NCBI GenBank assembly: GCA_003219355.1
Contig: QHOQ01000105.1
Location: 1 to 12,395, forward strand
Source of the DNA: Verrucomicrobiota bacterium
GTDB taxonomy: Bacteria; Verrucomicrobiota; Verrucomicrobiia; Chthoniobacterales; UBA10450
Reading direction: 5' to 3'
Length of the DNA: 12,395 nt
Numbering within the stretch: position 1 is the first letter of the stretch; each line of letters opens with the position of its first letter. The notes beneath the pieces are model-generated. The model saw only the letters and a program-made list of their open reading frames with translations. It had not been told where the DNA came from and did no database searches. The translations under genes were made by a program, and so were the position numbers. Below are positions 5,487 to 12,395 of this stretch, in pieces.

Positions 5487-7511
5487 TTGGTAATCTATTT
5501 TAGCGCGCGGATTTTGCAGGCCCAATCCAGCGGAGGGATCGTTGGATATTTCCTTGGCCTCGCGGGCGCACTCGCCAGAAATCCAGAGCTTTCGATCCAC
5601 GTTGGTCTGACGCCCCTTAATTTTCAAGAGATTGGCGCCTCCCTGCCAGACAATATGGCGCGCCAGTATCTTCCCGGCCCGCAAAATACTATCTGGGCAG
5701 CCAACGAGCGCAGGGCCATCGAGGAAATCAGGCCCGATTGGGTCGTTTATTGGTATCCCGATACGCTCGATATCTATGATGCAGACCGCGCCTTCAAGGT
5801 CGCCTCCTGCCTTCCCGATCTTCAACATCTGGCGTATCCGTATTTCTTTGAGCCGGCCGAGCGGTCGCGACGCGACTTCGCATTCGCCACTGCGATCGGA
5901 TCGGCGGACCTGGTTTTTGCGCTCTCGAAATTCGCAAGGCAAGATCTCGCGCGGACTTACGGCTGCGACGAGCGGCGAATAAAAGTGGTGTATCCCTCTC
6001 CCAGTCCGCAGTTTCTTTCCGGAAGCGCCTCGCCGGAGGCAATCGACAGGGCGAAAAGGAAATTCGGGCTCCCTCCGCGTTATGCGATTTTTCCCAGTAA
6101 CTTCTGGCCGCATAAGAATCATAAAAAGCTTCTCGATGCGCTCCTGCGCGTACGCCGACGCGGAGTGGCAATACCGCTCGTACTCGTCGGAAGTGCTTCC
6201 TCTGCGGAAGGGGCGTTAATAGAACAGCTCGAGCGGGCAAAAGGCGAAGGATGGCTTTGGATGCTTGGTTACGTTGAGGACGAAGAACTCCATGCGCTCG
6301 TCAGCGGGGCCGCCTGTCTGCTTTTTCCATCGCTGTTTGAAGGTTTCGGAATTCCCGTGGCTGAAGCGCTGGTCGTCGGCGTGCCGGTTGCTTGCAGCAG
6401 CGTTTGCAGCCTGCCCGAGGTCGGGGGGGACAGGGCCCGTTATTTTGATCCGCAGGAAGTTGAGTCGATCGCGCGTGTGGTGGAAGACGTCTGGAAAAAT
6501 GCACCCTGGGACGCCACCACCGTGTCGAAGGGGCAGGCTCAGTCGCATCGTTTCAACTATCTCGATTCCGCGGCCGAGCTTCTTGACGGGCTCCGCGAAA
6601 CTCCTGCGCGGCGAGAGGCCCCCAGGCTGCGAGAAATCGCCGTCCTTGATCCGCCGCTGGTGAGCATCGTCACACCCTCCTACCAACAAGGCCGGTTTCT
6701 GCGGCAGTGCATCGAGAGCGTGCTTACTCAGGATTACCGGCAGATCGAGTATTTTGTTCTGGACGGCGGTTCGACCGATGAATCGCGGGAGATATTGAAA
6801 AGTTACGATGGGCGTTTTTTTTGGAAGAGCGAGCCGGACGGCGGGCAAACCAGCGCAATCAATTCTGGTCTACAACTTGCAAGGGGAAGTATCCTCGCTT
6901 TTCTCAACAGTGATGATCTGCTCCTGCCAGGGGCGGTCTCAACCATTGTCGATGAGTGGAGACGTCAGCCTAGTGTGGATTTATTCTACGGGCGAGCCAA
7001 CTATATCGATGAACATGGCGATATTATCCGCGAATACGATACGCGCGAGTTTCAACTCGAGGAGTTCAAGGGCCGCTGTACCATCTGCCAGCCGGCCGCT
7101 TTCTGGTGCCGGCGCATCATGGATCGCATAGGGCTCTTTGACGAGGATTTCCAGACGGCGATGGATTATGAATACTGGCAACGCATTGCTGCTAACAAAG
7201 GGCTTATCGTTCGCATCGATAAACTGCTGTCATGTTCGCGTGAATATTCGGCAACAAAAACGAAATCCCAGCGTGGCAAGGCATACAAGGACGTTTTCAA
7301 GAGCCAGTGGCGCCACTGGGGGAACGTTCATCCAGAGTGGTGGATGGGATTCCTCGATTACTCCAAAAACGAGCGCCGCGCCCTGTGGAGTGCCTTCGTT
7401 CCGGCTTCCAAGTGCGGGGACTTATCTTATTTCCTCTCCCGTTTCCTTCGCAGGCGGTCTTTCAAGTTTGAATCGCCGAACGGTCGCCGGCGTCGGAATA
7501 TTTGGCAATAA
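5487..7511 (+). CDS. bifunctional glycosyltransferase: N-terminal GT4 domain fused to C-terminal GT2 domain
   Basis: A 674-residue protein with two complete glycosyltransferase modules. Residues 1 to about 370 are a GT4 (GT-B fold) domain, with FPSNFWPHKNH (202-212) in the nucleotide-binding half and the E-x7-E motif EGFGIPVAE (285-293). Residues about 390-674 are a GT2 (GT-A fold) domain, with VSIVTPSYQQG (392-402), LDGGSTDES (425-433), SEPDGGQTSAINSG (448-461) and the metal-binding NSDD (474-477). A short Arg-rich linker (about 371-388) joins them. The likely role is consecutive addition of two sugars, one with retention and one with inversion, to a lipid-linked glycan. The start chosen is TTG at 5487, supported by GAGGTGGG just upstream. 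It is the last gene of the operon. Its final 50 bp overlap the 3' end of the convergent wzt gene. No membrane helices are evident. Confidence 0.88.
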   Translation: MVIYFSARILQAQSSGGIVGYFLGLAGALARNPELSIHVGLTPLNFQEIGASLPDNMARQYLPGPQNTIWAANERRAIEEIRPDWVVYWYPDTLDIYDADRAFKVASCLPDLQHLAYPYFFEPAERSRRDFAFATAIGSADLVFALSKFARQDLARTYGCDERRIKVVYPSPSPQFLSGSASPEAIDRAKRKFGLPPRYAIFPSNFWPHKNHKKLLDALLRVRRRGVAIPLVLVGSASSAEGALIEQLERAKGEGWLWMLGYVEDEELHALVSGAACLLFPSLFEGFGIPVAEALVVGVPVACSSVCSLPEVGGDRARYFDPQEVESIARVVEDVWKNAPWDATTVSKGQAQSHRFNYLDSAAELLDGLRETPARREAPRLREIAVLDPPLVSIVTPSYQQGRFLRQCIESVLTQDYRQIEYFVLDGGSTDESREILKSYDGRFFWKSEPDGGQTSAINSGLQLARGSILAFLNSDDLLLPGAVSTIVDEWRRQPSVDLFYGRANYIDEHGDIIREYDTREFQLEEFKGRCTICQPAAFWCRRIMDRIGLFDEDFQTAMDYEYWQRIAANKGLIVRIDKLLSCSREYSATKTKSQRGKAYKDVFKSQWRHWGNVHPEWWMGFLDYSKNERRALWSAFVPASKCGDLSYFLSRFLRRRSFKFESPNGRRRRNIWQ

Positions 7512-8259
7512 CAGCGTCCGAAGGGCCATCCGAGATTAATTGCCCCTCGTGCAACCAAATCGCGCGAGGGCAGAGTCGCGAGACTACTTCCATTGAATGG
7601 CTGATAAAAATAACGGTTCTGCCAGCCGCCGACACGTCGCGCATCTTGCCTAAACATTTTTGTTGAAACTCGGTGTCGCCCACAGCCAGAACTTCGTCGA
7701 CGAGGAGAATTTCCGGATCGAGGTGCGCGGCGACGGCGAAAGCGAGCCGCACATACATTCCGGTGGAATACCTCTTTACCGGCGTGTCCAGGAACTTATC
7801 AATCCCGGCGAAGGCAACGATTTCGGTAAACTTTCGTCGAATCTCGACGCGCTTCATGCCGAGGATCGCGCCGTTCATAAAAATGTTTTCGCGGCCGGTT
7901 AGCTCCGGATGAAAACCGGTCCCGACTTCGAGAAGCGCTCCAACGCGTCCGTAAATGTCTGCGCCGCCGGATGTCGGCTCAGTGATACGACTTAGAATCT
8001 TTAGCAAAGTGCTCTTGCCTGTTCCGTTGCGTCCGATAATGCCGACTACTTCGCCCTTCTTAACTTCGAACGAAATGTCCTTAAGCGCCCAGAACGTTTC
8101 GGATGTAAGTTGGCCGTTTCTCTTCCATCGCGCCAGCATTCGCTGCGGTAAACCAATTAGATCATCACGCAGTGTCCTGTATCCCGGCAGTCCGTCCCGT
8201 TGATGCGCGATCTTGAAAGACTTGCTTAAGTTTTTGACAGCGATGGCGACGTCCGACAT
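7462..8259 (-). CDS. wzt: Wzt-type polysaccharide ABC exporter, ATP-binding subunit (short form)
   Basis: ATPase that powers export of lipid-linked polysaccharide (O-antigen, capsule or teichoic-acid-like polymers) through the partner permease. In order: Walker A GRNGTGKST (76-84), the stretch ALLEVGTGFHPELTGREN (108-125) characteristic of Wzt/KpsT/TagH ATPases, the degenerate signature YSTGMYVRLAFA (164-175), Walker B ILLVDEVLAVGD (184-195) and the switch histidine H221. It is 265 residues and ends shortly after the ATPase domain. The C-terminal carbohydrate-binding domain found in long Wzt proteins is absent, so substrate choice by cap recognition is not expected in this subunit. It starts 20 bp after the stop of wzm, forming a two-gene operon. 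Its 3' end overlaps the convergent fusion glycosyltransferase by 50 bp. Confidence 0.93.
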   Translation of the reverse strand: MSDVAIAVKNLSKSFKIAHQRDGLPGYRTLRDDLIGLPQRMLARWKRNGQLTSETFWALKDISFEVKKGEVVGIIGRNGTGKSTLLKILSRITEPTSGGADIYGRVGALLEVGTGFHPELTGRENIFMNGAILGMKRVEIRRKFTEIVAFAGIDKFLDTPVKRYSTGMYVRLAFAVAAHLDPEILLVDEVLAVGDTEFQQKCLGKMRDVSAAGRTVIFISHSMEVVSRLCPRAIWLHEGQLISDGPSDAVIAKYSDAGDRSAIQT

Positions 8260-8279
8260 TTCGCGAAATAATCCAAAGA

Positions 8280-9317
8280 CTAAATGATGTCGGCGAAGCC
8301 ACGTTCGGCGCGGCGAAAGAAAAACGCGCCGCTGAACAAGGCAACTAAGGACATTACGATCGTGATGCAGAGGAGATTAGGGTTCAGAACGCTGTGGCCC
8401 AGCACTGCCCACCGAAAACCTTCAATGAATCCGACAGCGGGATTCAAGGCGAACAACGGCCGCCATTGTTCAGGAATCATGCTTATTGGGTACACGACTG
8501 GACTTGCGTACATCCAAACTTGAATGAAATATTGCAAAGCGTGTGTGCAATCACGGTATTTAACGCTGAGCGCGGAAAACCATAGGGCTACGCCAGTTGC
8601 GGTCAGAGTCATGAAAAACAGAAAGACAGGTAATACGGCCAGTCGAAATGTGGGCGGGACTCGATAAATCGCCATTAATACCAAAAGCACGACCAGTGTA
8701 ACCGTGAAATCGACGACCCCACGAAGGGTCTGGGCGAGGGGGAGAAGTAACTTAGGAAAGTAAACTTTGGAAACAAGCTGGGCGTTACGGACGAGACTGT
8801 TCCCCGCGTGTTGCAGCGCTTGCGAGAAATATGTCCAGACAGTCAAACCGCAGAAGACAAACAACAGGTAGGGCGCGCCGTCGCTTGGAAGCCTCGCCAC
8901 TCGGCCGAAGACTACTGTGAAAATTATTGCTGCGATGAGGGGCTGCATCACCACCCAAGCAACCCCAAGCGCAGTTTGTTTGTAGAGAAGTTTCGTGTCG
9001 CGCTCTACCAAAATCCAGAGTAGGTCGCGATACTTCCAAAGTTCGCGAACGTTAAGCGCTGCCCAGCCTGTTGTCGGTCGAATGCGAAAAGTGGGCTTTT
9101 GCTGCCGGGCTTGCGTCCGAATTGGTGTCGCAGATAGTTCAGCGACAGTGGTTACGATGGAAGATTCCGTGCTCAAGGGAGCAATTTTAAGATAGCGTTC
9201 CCTGAGCGCAAGTGGTTTGGACGATTTGAATGGTAGCGCAATTTGCATTTCCACTGGCAGGCCATGCGCCCGGAACTGAAAGAATAATTGCCTGAGCAGC
9301 GATCCGACAAATCGCAT
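8280..9317 (-). CDS. wzm: Wzm-type polysaccharide ABC exporter, permease subunit
   Basis: Integral inner-membrane permease of the ABC-2 polysaccharide export family, partner of the Wzt gene just downstream. The family hallmark begins around residue 78 (FRIRPTTGWAALNVRELWKY), followed by the amphipathic ERDTKLLYKQTALGVAW segment. About six membrane helices lie near 120-139, 149-168, 200-218, 226-248, 262-282 and 315-334. The segment with YRD (about 254-256) and the PVVYPISMIP loop (273-282) are also typical. From the ATG at 9317 it is 345 residues, which leaves an N-terminal extension of about 75 residues not usual for the family. An ATG at 9248 (M24) is an alternative, and neither start has a strong Shine-Dalgarno sequence. 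The extension may be partly an over-call of the start. Confidence 0.9.
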   Translation of the reverse strand: MRFVGSLLRQLFFQFRAHGLPVEMQIALPFKSSKPLALRERYLKIAPLSTESSIVTTVAELSATPIRTQARQQKPTFRIRPTTGWAALNVRELWKYRDLLWILVERDTKLLYKQTALGVAWVVMQPLIAAIIFTVVFGRVARLPSDGAPYLLFVFCGLTVWTYFSQALQHAGNSLVRNAQLVSKVYFPKLLLPLAQTLRGVVDFTVTLVVLLVLMAIYRVPPTFRLAVLPVFLFFMTLTATGVALWFSALSVKYRDCTHALQYFIQVWMYASPVVYPISMIPEQWRPLFALNPAVGFIEGFRWAVLGHSVLNPNLLCITIVMSLVALFSGAFFFRRAERGFADII

Positions 9318-9402
9318 ATTTCACGAATTCAGTTACTATCGCTTTGGTGTCACTCAACCAGCTTGCCTGGCGTTTTTTTAAAACCTTTTGTTTCAGATTG
9401 AT

Positions 9403-9504
9403 ATGATTCGCCTCGACGCCAGGAGCTCCTGCACATCCGTGCTAAACTCGCGAATGCAACGAATGACTCGCAAGATTTTCGCGGAGCTTTCGCGTCCGAT
9501 CCCC
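9403..9504 (+). pseudogene. 5' relic of a third GT4 glycosyltransferase gene
   Basis: From the ATG at 9403 the first 29 codons align with the N-terminus of both intact GT4 genes, with the shared signature D-x-x-SSC...N...QRMTR. Of 28 positions compared with copy 1 (131-1582), 18 are identical, including FAEL, which copy 2 lacks. The relic is therefore nearer to copy 1. The similarity ends near 9504, where the frame passes without a stop into a different glycosyltransferase family. None of the rest of the GT4 domain (RKNH, E-x7-E) is present. Confidence 0.72.
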
Positions 9505-9858
9505 CGCAGCCTGAACTGGAGCCACTCCAAACTTATCTACGCTGTTCAGACTCCACAGCGCGTCACCGTGATGACTGGATGCAGAAGTTACTTGATTCAA
9601 CCCCGTTTCTTTGATTCCTCGCTTTGGAACTATTCAACTGCGCCTGAGGGCGCGTTTTACATGGACGATACGTGGATCAGCGGTTGCCTTGAACGCCGAG
9701 GCGTGGAGAAATATGTTATTCCGGCTTCGAACATGATGCGGACTGACATTCGGCAGCTTGGCACCATGATGCTGCACGATGTGCCCAATAGACGGCGCCA
9801 TAATAATAAGACCGTCGAGTTCTTCAGCTCGAGCTGGAGCATTTTTACTTCCCGCTGA
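9505..9858 (+). pseudogene. 3' fragment of a second-family glycosyltransferase fused to the GT4 relic
   Basis: In frame with the preceding relic, this part reads VMTGCRSYLIQPRFFD, then FYMDDTWISG (MDD at 9661-9669) and GVEKYVIPAS, and ends near NNKTVEFFSSSW before the TGA at 9856-9858. The DD-x-WISG arrangement and the following VIP segment resemble, from memory, a family of bacterial glycosyltransferase-like proteins near polysaccharide genes; I cannot name a precise database family. The upstream catalytic half is absent, so the product is unlikely to be active. Its relative is the fragment at 1651-1836, which overlaps it over the VMTGC block. The stop lies two bases before the ATG of the intact GT4 gene at 9861. 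Confidence 0.62.
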
Positions 9859-9860
9859 CG

Positions 9861-11066
9861 ATGCTTTTTCTGGATGTCACGAGCTCCTGCAAGTCGGCCA
9901 AGAACACCGGCATGCAGCGGATGACGCGGGCGCTCTACCTGCATCTCGGAAACCACCTACCCATCACTCCAGTTTGCTGGAATAAGAAGGGCAAGTGCTA
10001 TCAGCATCTTGGTCGGCTGGAGCTGGAAATTCTCCAGAGCCCATTTAGGGTTTTGTCGAAAGCCACGGCAAAGCCCGAATGGCGCGGCGAAACTTTTCTC
10101 GCTGAACTGCGGCGGCTTGCGTTCCGCAAAACAGTTCGCCTAGAAAATCAAACCGCCTCTGCGGACATTCTCCTTGTTCCTGATCTCTATTCTGACGTTC
10201 GAACGCAACGCCTACCGGAACTGATCACGAAAACGGGCATCCGAATTGTCGCCATCTTCCATGATGCAGCCGCATTGCGGTTGCCACGGTTGTCGGATAA
10301 GGCCCAAATGCGCTTTCAAAATTACTTGAAATCGCTGGCGGCGTTCGCCCAAGTGATCTGCATTTCGCACGAATCGTGCGATGACTTACTTCGGCGGTGG
10401 CACGAATACGGGAGCTCGCCCACAACGACGTGCGTTGAACCATGGCCGATTGAATTTGATCGAGCGGTGCGCGCGGCGGATTCGGTTAGGGCACGCAACA
10501 TGATTGCGTGCGTTGGCTCATTCGAACGGCGCAAAAACCATCTTACTTTCTTAGCCGCAGCGGAGAAATTATGGCTGCAGGGGCATGACTTCGAGTTGCA
10601 ACTCGTTGGTCGTACCACTGATTATTATGCGCCGAAAATGCTTCCCGCGGTATGGCGGTTGCAACGACGAGGACGGCCGCTGCGCTGGCTCCGGCACGTG
10701 AATGATGAAACACTGCACGAAGTTTATCGGTCGTGTCGCTTCACCGTTTACCCCTCGCTGTTCGAGGGTTTCGGATTGCCGATCGCTGAAAGTCTCTGGC
10801 ACGGCAAACCGTGCATTTGCGGAGGGAATGGCGCTCTGGGTGAAGTTGCCCGCGGCGGTGGATGTTTAATTGTCGATCAAACGAGCGAGGACGCGCTTGC
10901 CGCTGGAATTAAAAACTTACTGACGGATCAACAAACTTACTCGCGATTATGCACGGAAGCCCGCGCTCGAAAGTTCCGCTCGTGGTCAGACTATATCGAG
11001 AAGCTTCTCGAACATTTGCAAGTCCCGCCGCGCTCGGCGTCAGTTCCCGCTGTTTCCGAAGTTTGA
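9861..11066 (+). CDS. GT4-type glycosyltransferase (copy 2)
   Basis: Intact 401-residue GT4 glycosyltransferase and paralogue of the gene at 131-1582, presumably acting in the same glycan pathway. It opens with FLDVTSSC, has the conserved IFHDAA segment in the first domain, RRKNH at 223-227, and E-x7-E as EGFGLPIAE at 302-310. EVARGGGCLIVDQTSE and the terminal LLEHLQ follow, then a short tail (ASVPAV) that is also the tail of copy 1. Here the tail follows LLEHLQ directly, so this copy probably shows the ancestral C-terminus. The start at 9861 has no clear Shine-Dalgarno sequence and lies two bases after the stop of the chimeric relic, so it may depend on read-through transcription or translation from it. 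The 3' end overlaps the convergent lolD gene by 27 bp. Confidence 0.9.
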   Translation: MLFLDVTSSCKSAKNTGMQRMTRALYLHLGNHLPITPVCWNKKGKCYQHLGRLELEILQSPFRVLSKATAKPEWRGETFLAELRRLAFRKTVRLENQTASADILLVPDLYSDVRTQRLPELITKTGIRIVAIFHDAAALRLPRLSDKAQMRFQNYLKSLAAFAQVICISHESCDDLLRRWHEYGSSPTTTCVEPWPIEFDRAVRAADSVRARNMIACVGSFERRKNHLTFLAAAEKLWLQGHDFELQLVGRTTDYYAPKMLPAVWRLQRRGRPLRWLRHVNDETLHEVYRSCRFTVYPSLFEGFGLPIAESLWHGKPCICGGNGALGEVARGGGCLIVDQTSEDALAAGIKNLLTDQQTYSRLCTEARARKFRSWSDYIEKLLEHLQVPPRSASVPAVSEV

Positions 11067-11771
11067 AGTTCGATTGCCGCGCGGGTGGCTGGCCGTAATG
11101 CGGCCATCTTTCATCTCGTGGATCCAATCACAGGACCCGGCAATGGCCGGATTGTGGGTGGCCAGGAGCAATGCTTTCTCGCCTTGCTGCACGATATTTT
11201 GAAGCAGCTCAAAAGCACGTTCTGAATTGGCCGTGTCGAGGTTGCCGGTTGGTTCGTCCGCTAAAATCACTCGCGGATCATTGGCCAGCGCACGCGCGAT
11301 GGCCACACGTTGCTGTTCGCCCCCGGAAAGATGACGGCTAGGTCTGCGCAGTTTGTCGCCTAATCCGACTGCTTCAAGCAAGCCAGCAGCGCGTTCGCGC
11401 ATCTCCGCATCGGACAGCCGCCCGAGCTTGCGCATTGGGATCATCACATTCTCTTGCGCGGTGAAGTCTTCCATCAAGAAATGGAATTGGAAAATGAATC
11501 CGATAAACTCGCTGCGTTTATGTGCCAGCTCATCATCGCTCAGATGCAACATCGGCTCCGATTCGATTGAAACCCGACCCGCATCGGGGGGGTCCAGCAG
11601 ACCGAGAATATAGAGTAACGTGCTCTTGCCGCAGCCCGATGGGCCGACAACAGCGTGGATGCTGCCCGGCTCGAGATCGAGCGAGACACCGCGCAGCGCG
11701 TGGACGCGCTCCTCCTCTTCGCCCAAAAAGCGCTCGATCGCTTCGCAACTGAGGCAAATTTTCGGATTCAT
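11040..11771 (-). CDS. lolD: LolD-type lipoprotein-release ABC transporter ATPase
   Basis: ATPase of the MacB/LolD group that drives release of lipoproteins from the inner membrane for transfer to the outer membrane. From the ATG at 11771 it is 243 residues. Motifs in order: Walker A GPSGCGKST (43-51), Q-loop Q95 within GFIFQFHFLMEDFTAQENVM (91-110; LolD-like), signature LSGGEQQRVAIARAL (148-162), Walker B VILADEP (168-174) followed by GNLDT, and switch H206. The frame is open further upstream, but the ATG at 11771 overlaps the stop of the permease gene in an ATGA arrangement, which is the expected coupled start. The last residues (about 228-243) are non-conserved and lie where the gene overlaps the end of the convergent GT4 gene by 27 bp. 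This housekeeping transporter is not functionally part of the polysaccharide locus. Confidence 0.9.
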   Translation of the reverse strand: MNPKICLSCEAIERFLGEEEERVHALRGVSLDLEPGSIHAVVGPSGCGKSTLLYILGLLDPPDAGRVSIESEPMLHLSDDELAHKRSEFIGFIFQFHFLMEDFTAQENVMIPMRKLGRLSDAEMRERAAGLLEAVGLGDKLRRPSRHLSGGEQQRVAIARALANDPRVILADEPTGNLDTANSERAFELLQNIVQQGEKALLLATHNPAIAGSCDWIHEMKDGRITASHPRGNRTSNFGNSGN

Positions 11772-12395
11772 ACGCTCGACCCACGCAGGGTGACAACTGG
11801 CGGCAGCTCGGCAGCGCGGCGCGCCGGGACATAACTCGCGATGAATACAGCAAGGATCGCGAGCAACGTCGCCCAGAAATAGTGTCGCCATTCCCATGTC
11901 ACCAGAAAGTGATCGGCGTAAAGCAAGCCGCGGATCCGGATAGGAATGTGCGACACGCCCCAGGTCATTAACGCACCAAGCAAACAGCCGACTACGGACC
12001 CGGCGACGGCGATCATCGCACCCTGCCACAAAAATATCGCGCCGATGTCGATCCGCCGGTAACCCATCGAACGCAAAATTGCGATTTCTTTTATCTTCGC
12101 CAGGACAGACATCGTCAGGACGTTAAAAATGCCGAATCCGGCGAGCAGGATGATGAGAGAAACGGTAATGGCAACAGACATTCTTAACGTCAGAAAAAGT
12201 TGGAGCGTGCTTTGCTCACGTTCCTGCCAGCTGGATGCGTCATGCTGAAAGAGCTTTTCGAAATGACTGGCGAGGGCGGGTGCGCGGTCGGGATCACGCA
12301 GCTTGTAAGTGATCATCGATGCGCCAAACAGTGTTTGTAGCAGGGTCTGTGCGACCCGCGAATGCGAATAAATACGCGTTGAGTCAATCGACCCG
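11768..12395 (-). CDS. LolC/LolE-family (FtsX-type) permease, partial, 5' end beyond the window
   Basis: C-terminal part of an ABC permease of the lipoprotein-release/MacB type, partner of the LolD ATPase that follows with a 4-bp ATGA overlap. The frame stays open from the stop at 11768-11770 to the window edge; an internal ATG at 12316 is not the true start. A periplasmic portion (DSTRIYSHSRVAQTLLQ near the edge) is followed by three membrane segments: about SVAITVSLIILLAGFGIF; the segment after the conserved cytoplasmic loop KIKEIAILRSMGYR (the FtsX-domain hallmark); and YFWATLLAILAVFIASYVP. It ends with the ARRAA...PPVVTLR tail typical of the family. LolC, LolE or a single fused-role permease cannot be told apart from this end. 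A relic of this 3' end is found at 1591-1649. Confidence 0.87.
   Translation of the reverse strand, partial: GSIDSTRIYSHSRVAQTLLQTLFGASMITYKLRDPDRAPALASHFEKLFQHDASSWQEREQSTLQLFLTLRMSVAITVSLIILLAGFGIFNVLTMSVLAKIKEIAILRSMGYRRIDIGAIFLWQGAMIAVAGSVVGCLLGALMTWGVSHIPIRIRGLLYADHFLVTWEWRHYFWATLLAILAVFIASYVPARRAAELPPVVTLRGSSV

Noticed and set aside
9371..9384. T-run followed by A-run upstream of the chimeric relic, considered as a terminator
   Set aside because: No GC-rich stem precedes the T-run on either strand.
11772..12029. N-terminal extension of lolD to 12029
   Set aside because: This part is antisense-free but lies inside the permease gene in another frame. The ATGA overlap at 11768-11771 gives the usual LolD start.

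Overview
This window is a surface-polysaccharide (O-antigen or capsule-like) locus from a Gram-negative-type bacterium, ending in the start of a lipoprotein-release operon. Evidence for the cell type is the short-form ABC polysaccharide exporter (Wzm/Wzt) and a LolD plus LolC/E-type pair, which imply an outer membrane. Moderate GC, TTG starts, weak Shine-Dalgarno sequences and a patchwork of solo genes on both strands would fit a soil or freshwater bacterium such as a member of the Verrucomicrobiota. That placement is an impression, not a demonstration.

Layout: (1) 131-1582 (+), a GT4 glycosyltransferase with an unusual C-terminal insertion. (2) 1591-1836, a junk junction holding a relic of the 3' end of an FtsX/LolE-type permease and a relic of another glycosyltransferase. 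(3) 1823-2791 (-), a GT2 glycosyltransferase. (4) 2792-3538, about 750 bp with no intact gene. (5) 3539-7511 (+), a tight three-gene operon: a class I methyltransferase with a C-terminal coiled coil, a GT2 enzyme, and a two-domain GT4-GT2 fusion. (6) 9317-7462 (-), wzm then wzt. (7) 9403-9858 (+), a chimeric pseudogene made of a GT4 5' fragment joined to the 3' part of a second glycosyltransferase family. (8) 9861-11066 (+), a second intact GT4 paralogue of gene 1. (9) 11771-11040 (-), lolD, preceded by the partial permease gene that runs off the right edge.

The glycosyltransferases (at least five catalytic domains) would assemble a glycan on a lipid carrier at the inner face of the cytoplasmic membrane. 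The methyltransferase could methylate sugars or cap the chain, and Wzm/Wzt would export the finished polymer. Wzt is short and lacks the C-terminal carbohydrate-binding domain. The initiating transferase and nucleotide-sugar synthesis genes are not in the window.

The most unusual signal is the history written into the junctions. Three copies of one GT4 5' end (two intact genes, one relic), two relics of one further glycosyltransferase family, and two copies of a permease 3' end occur around two sites about 9 kb apart. This indicates that a block resembling [GT4 - second glycosyltransferase - lolDE] was duplicated and then eroded. A second point of interest is a one-heptad (21 bp) tandem duplication in the coiled coil of the methyltransferase. 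I see no CRISPR array, tRNA, rRNA, intact insertion sequence or defence system.
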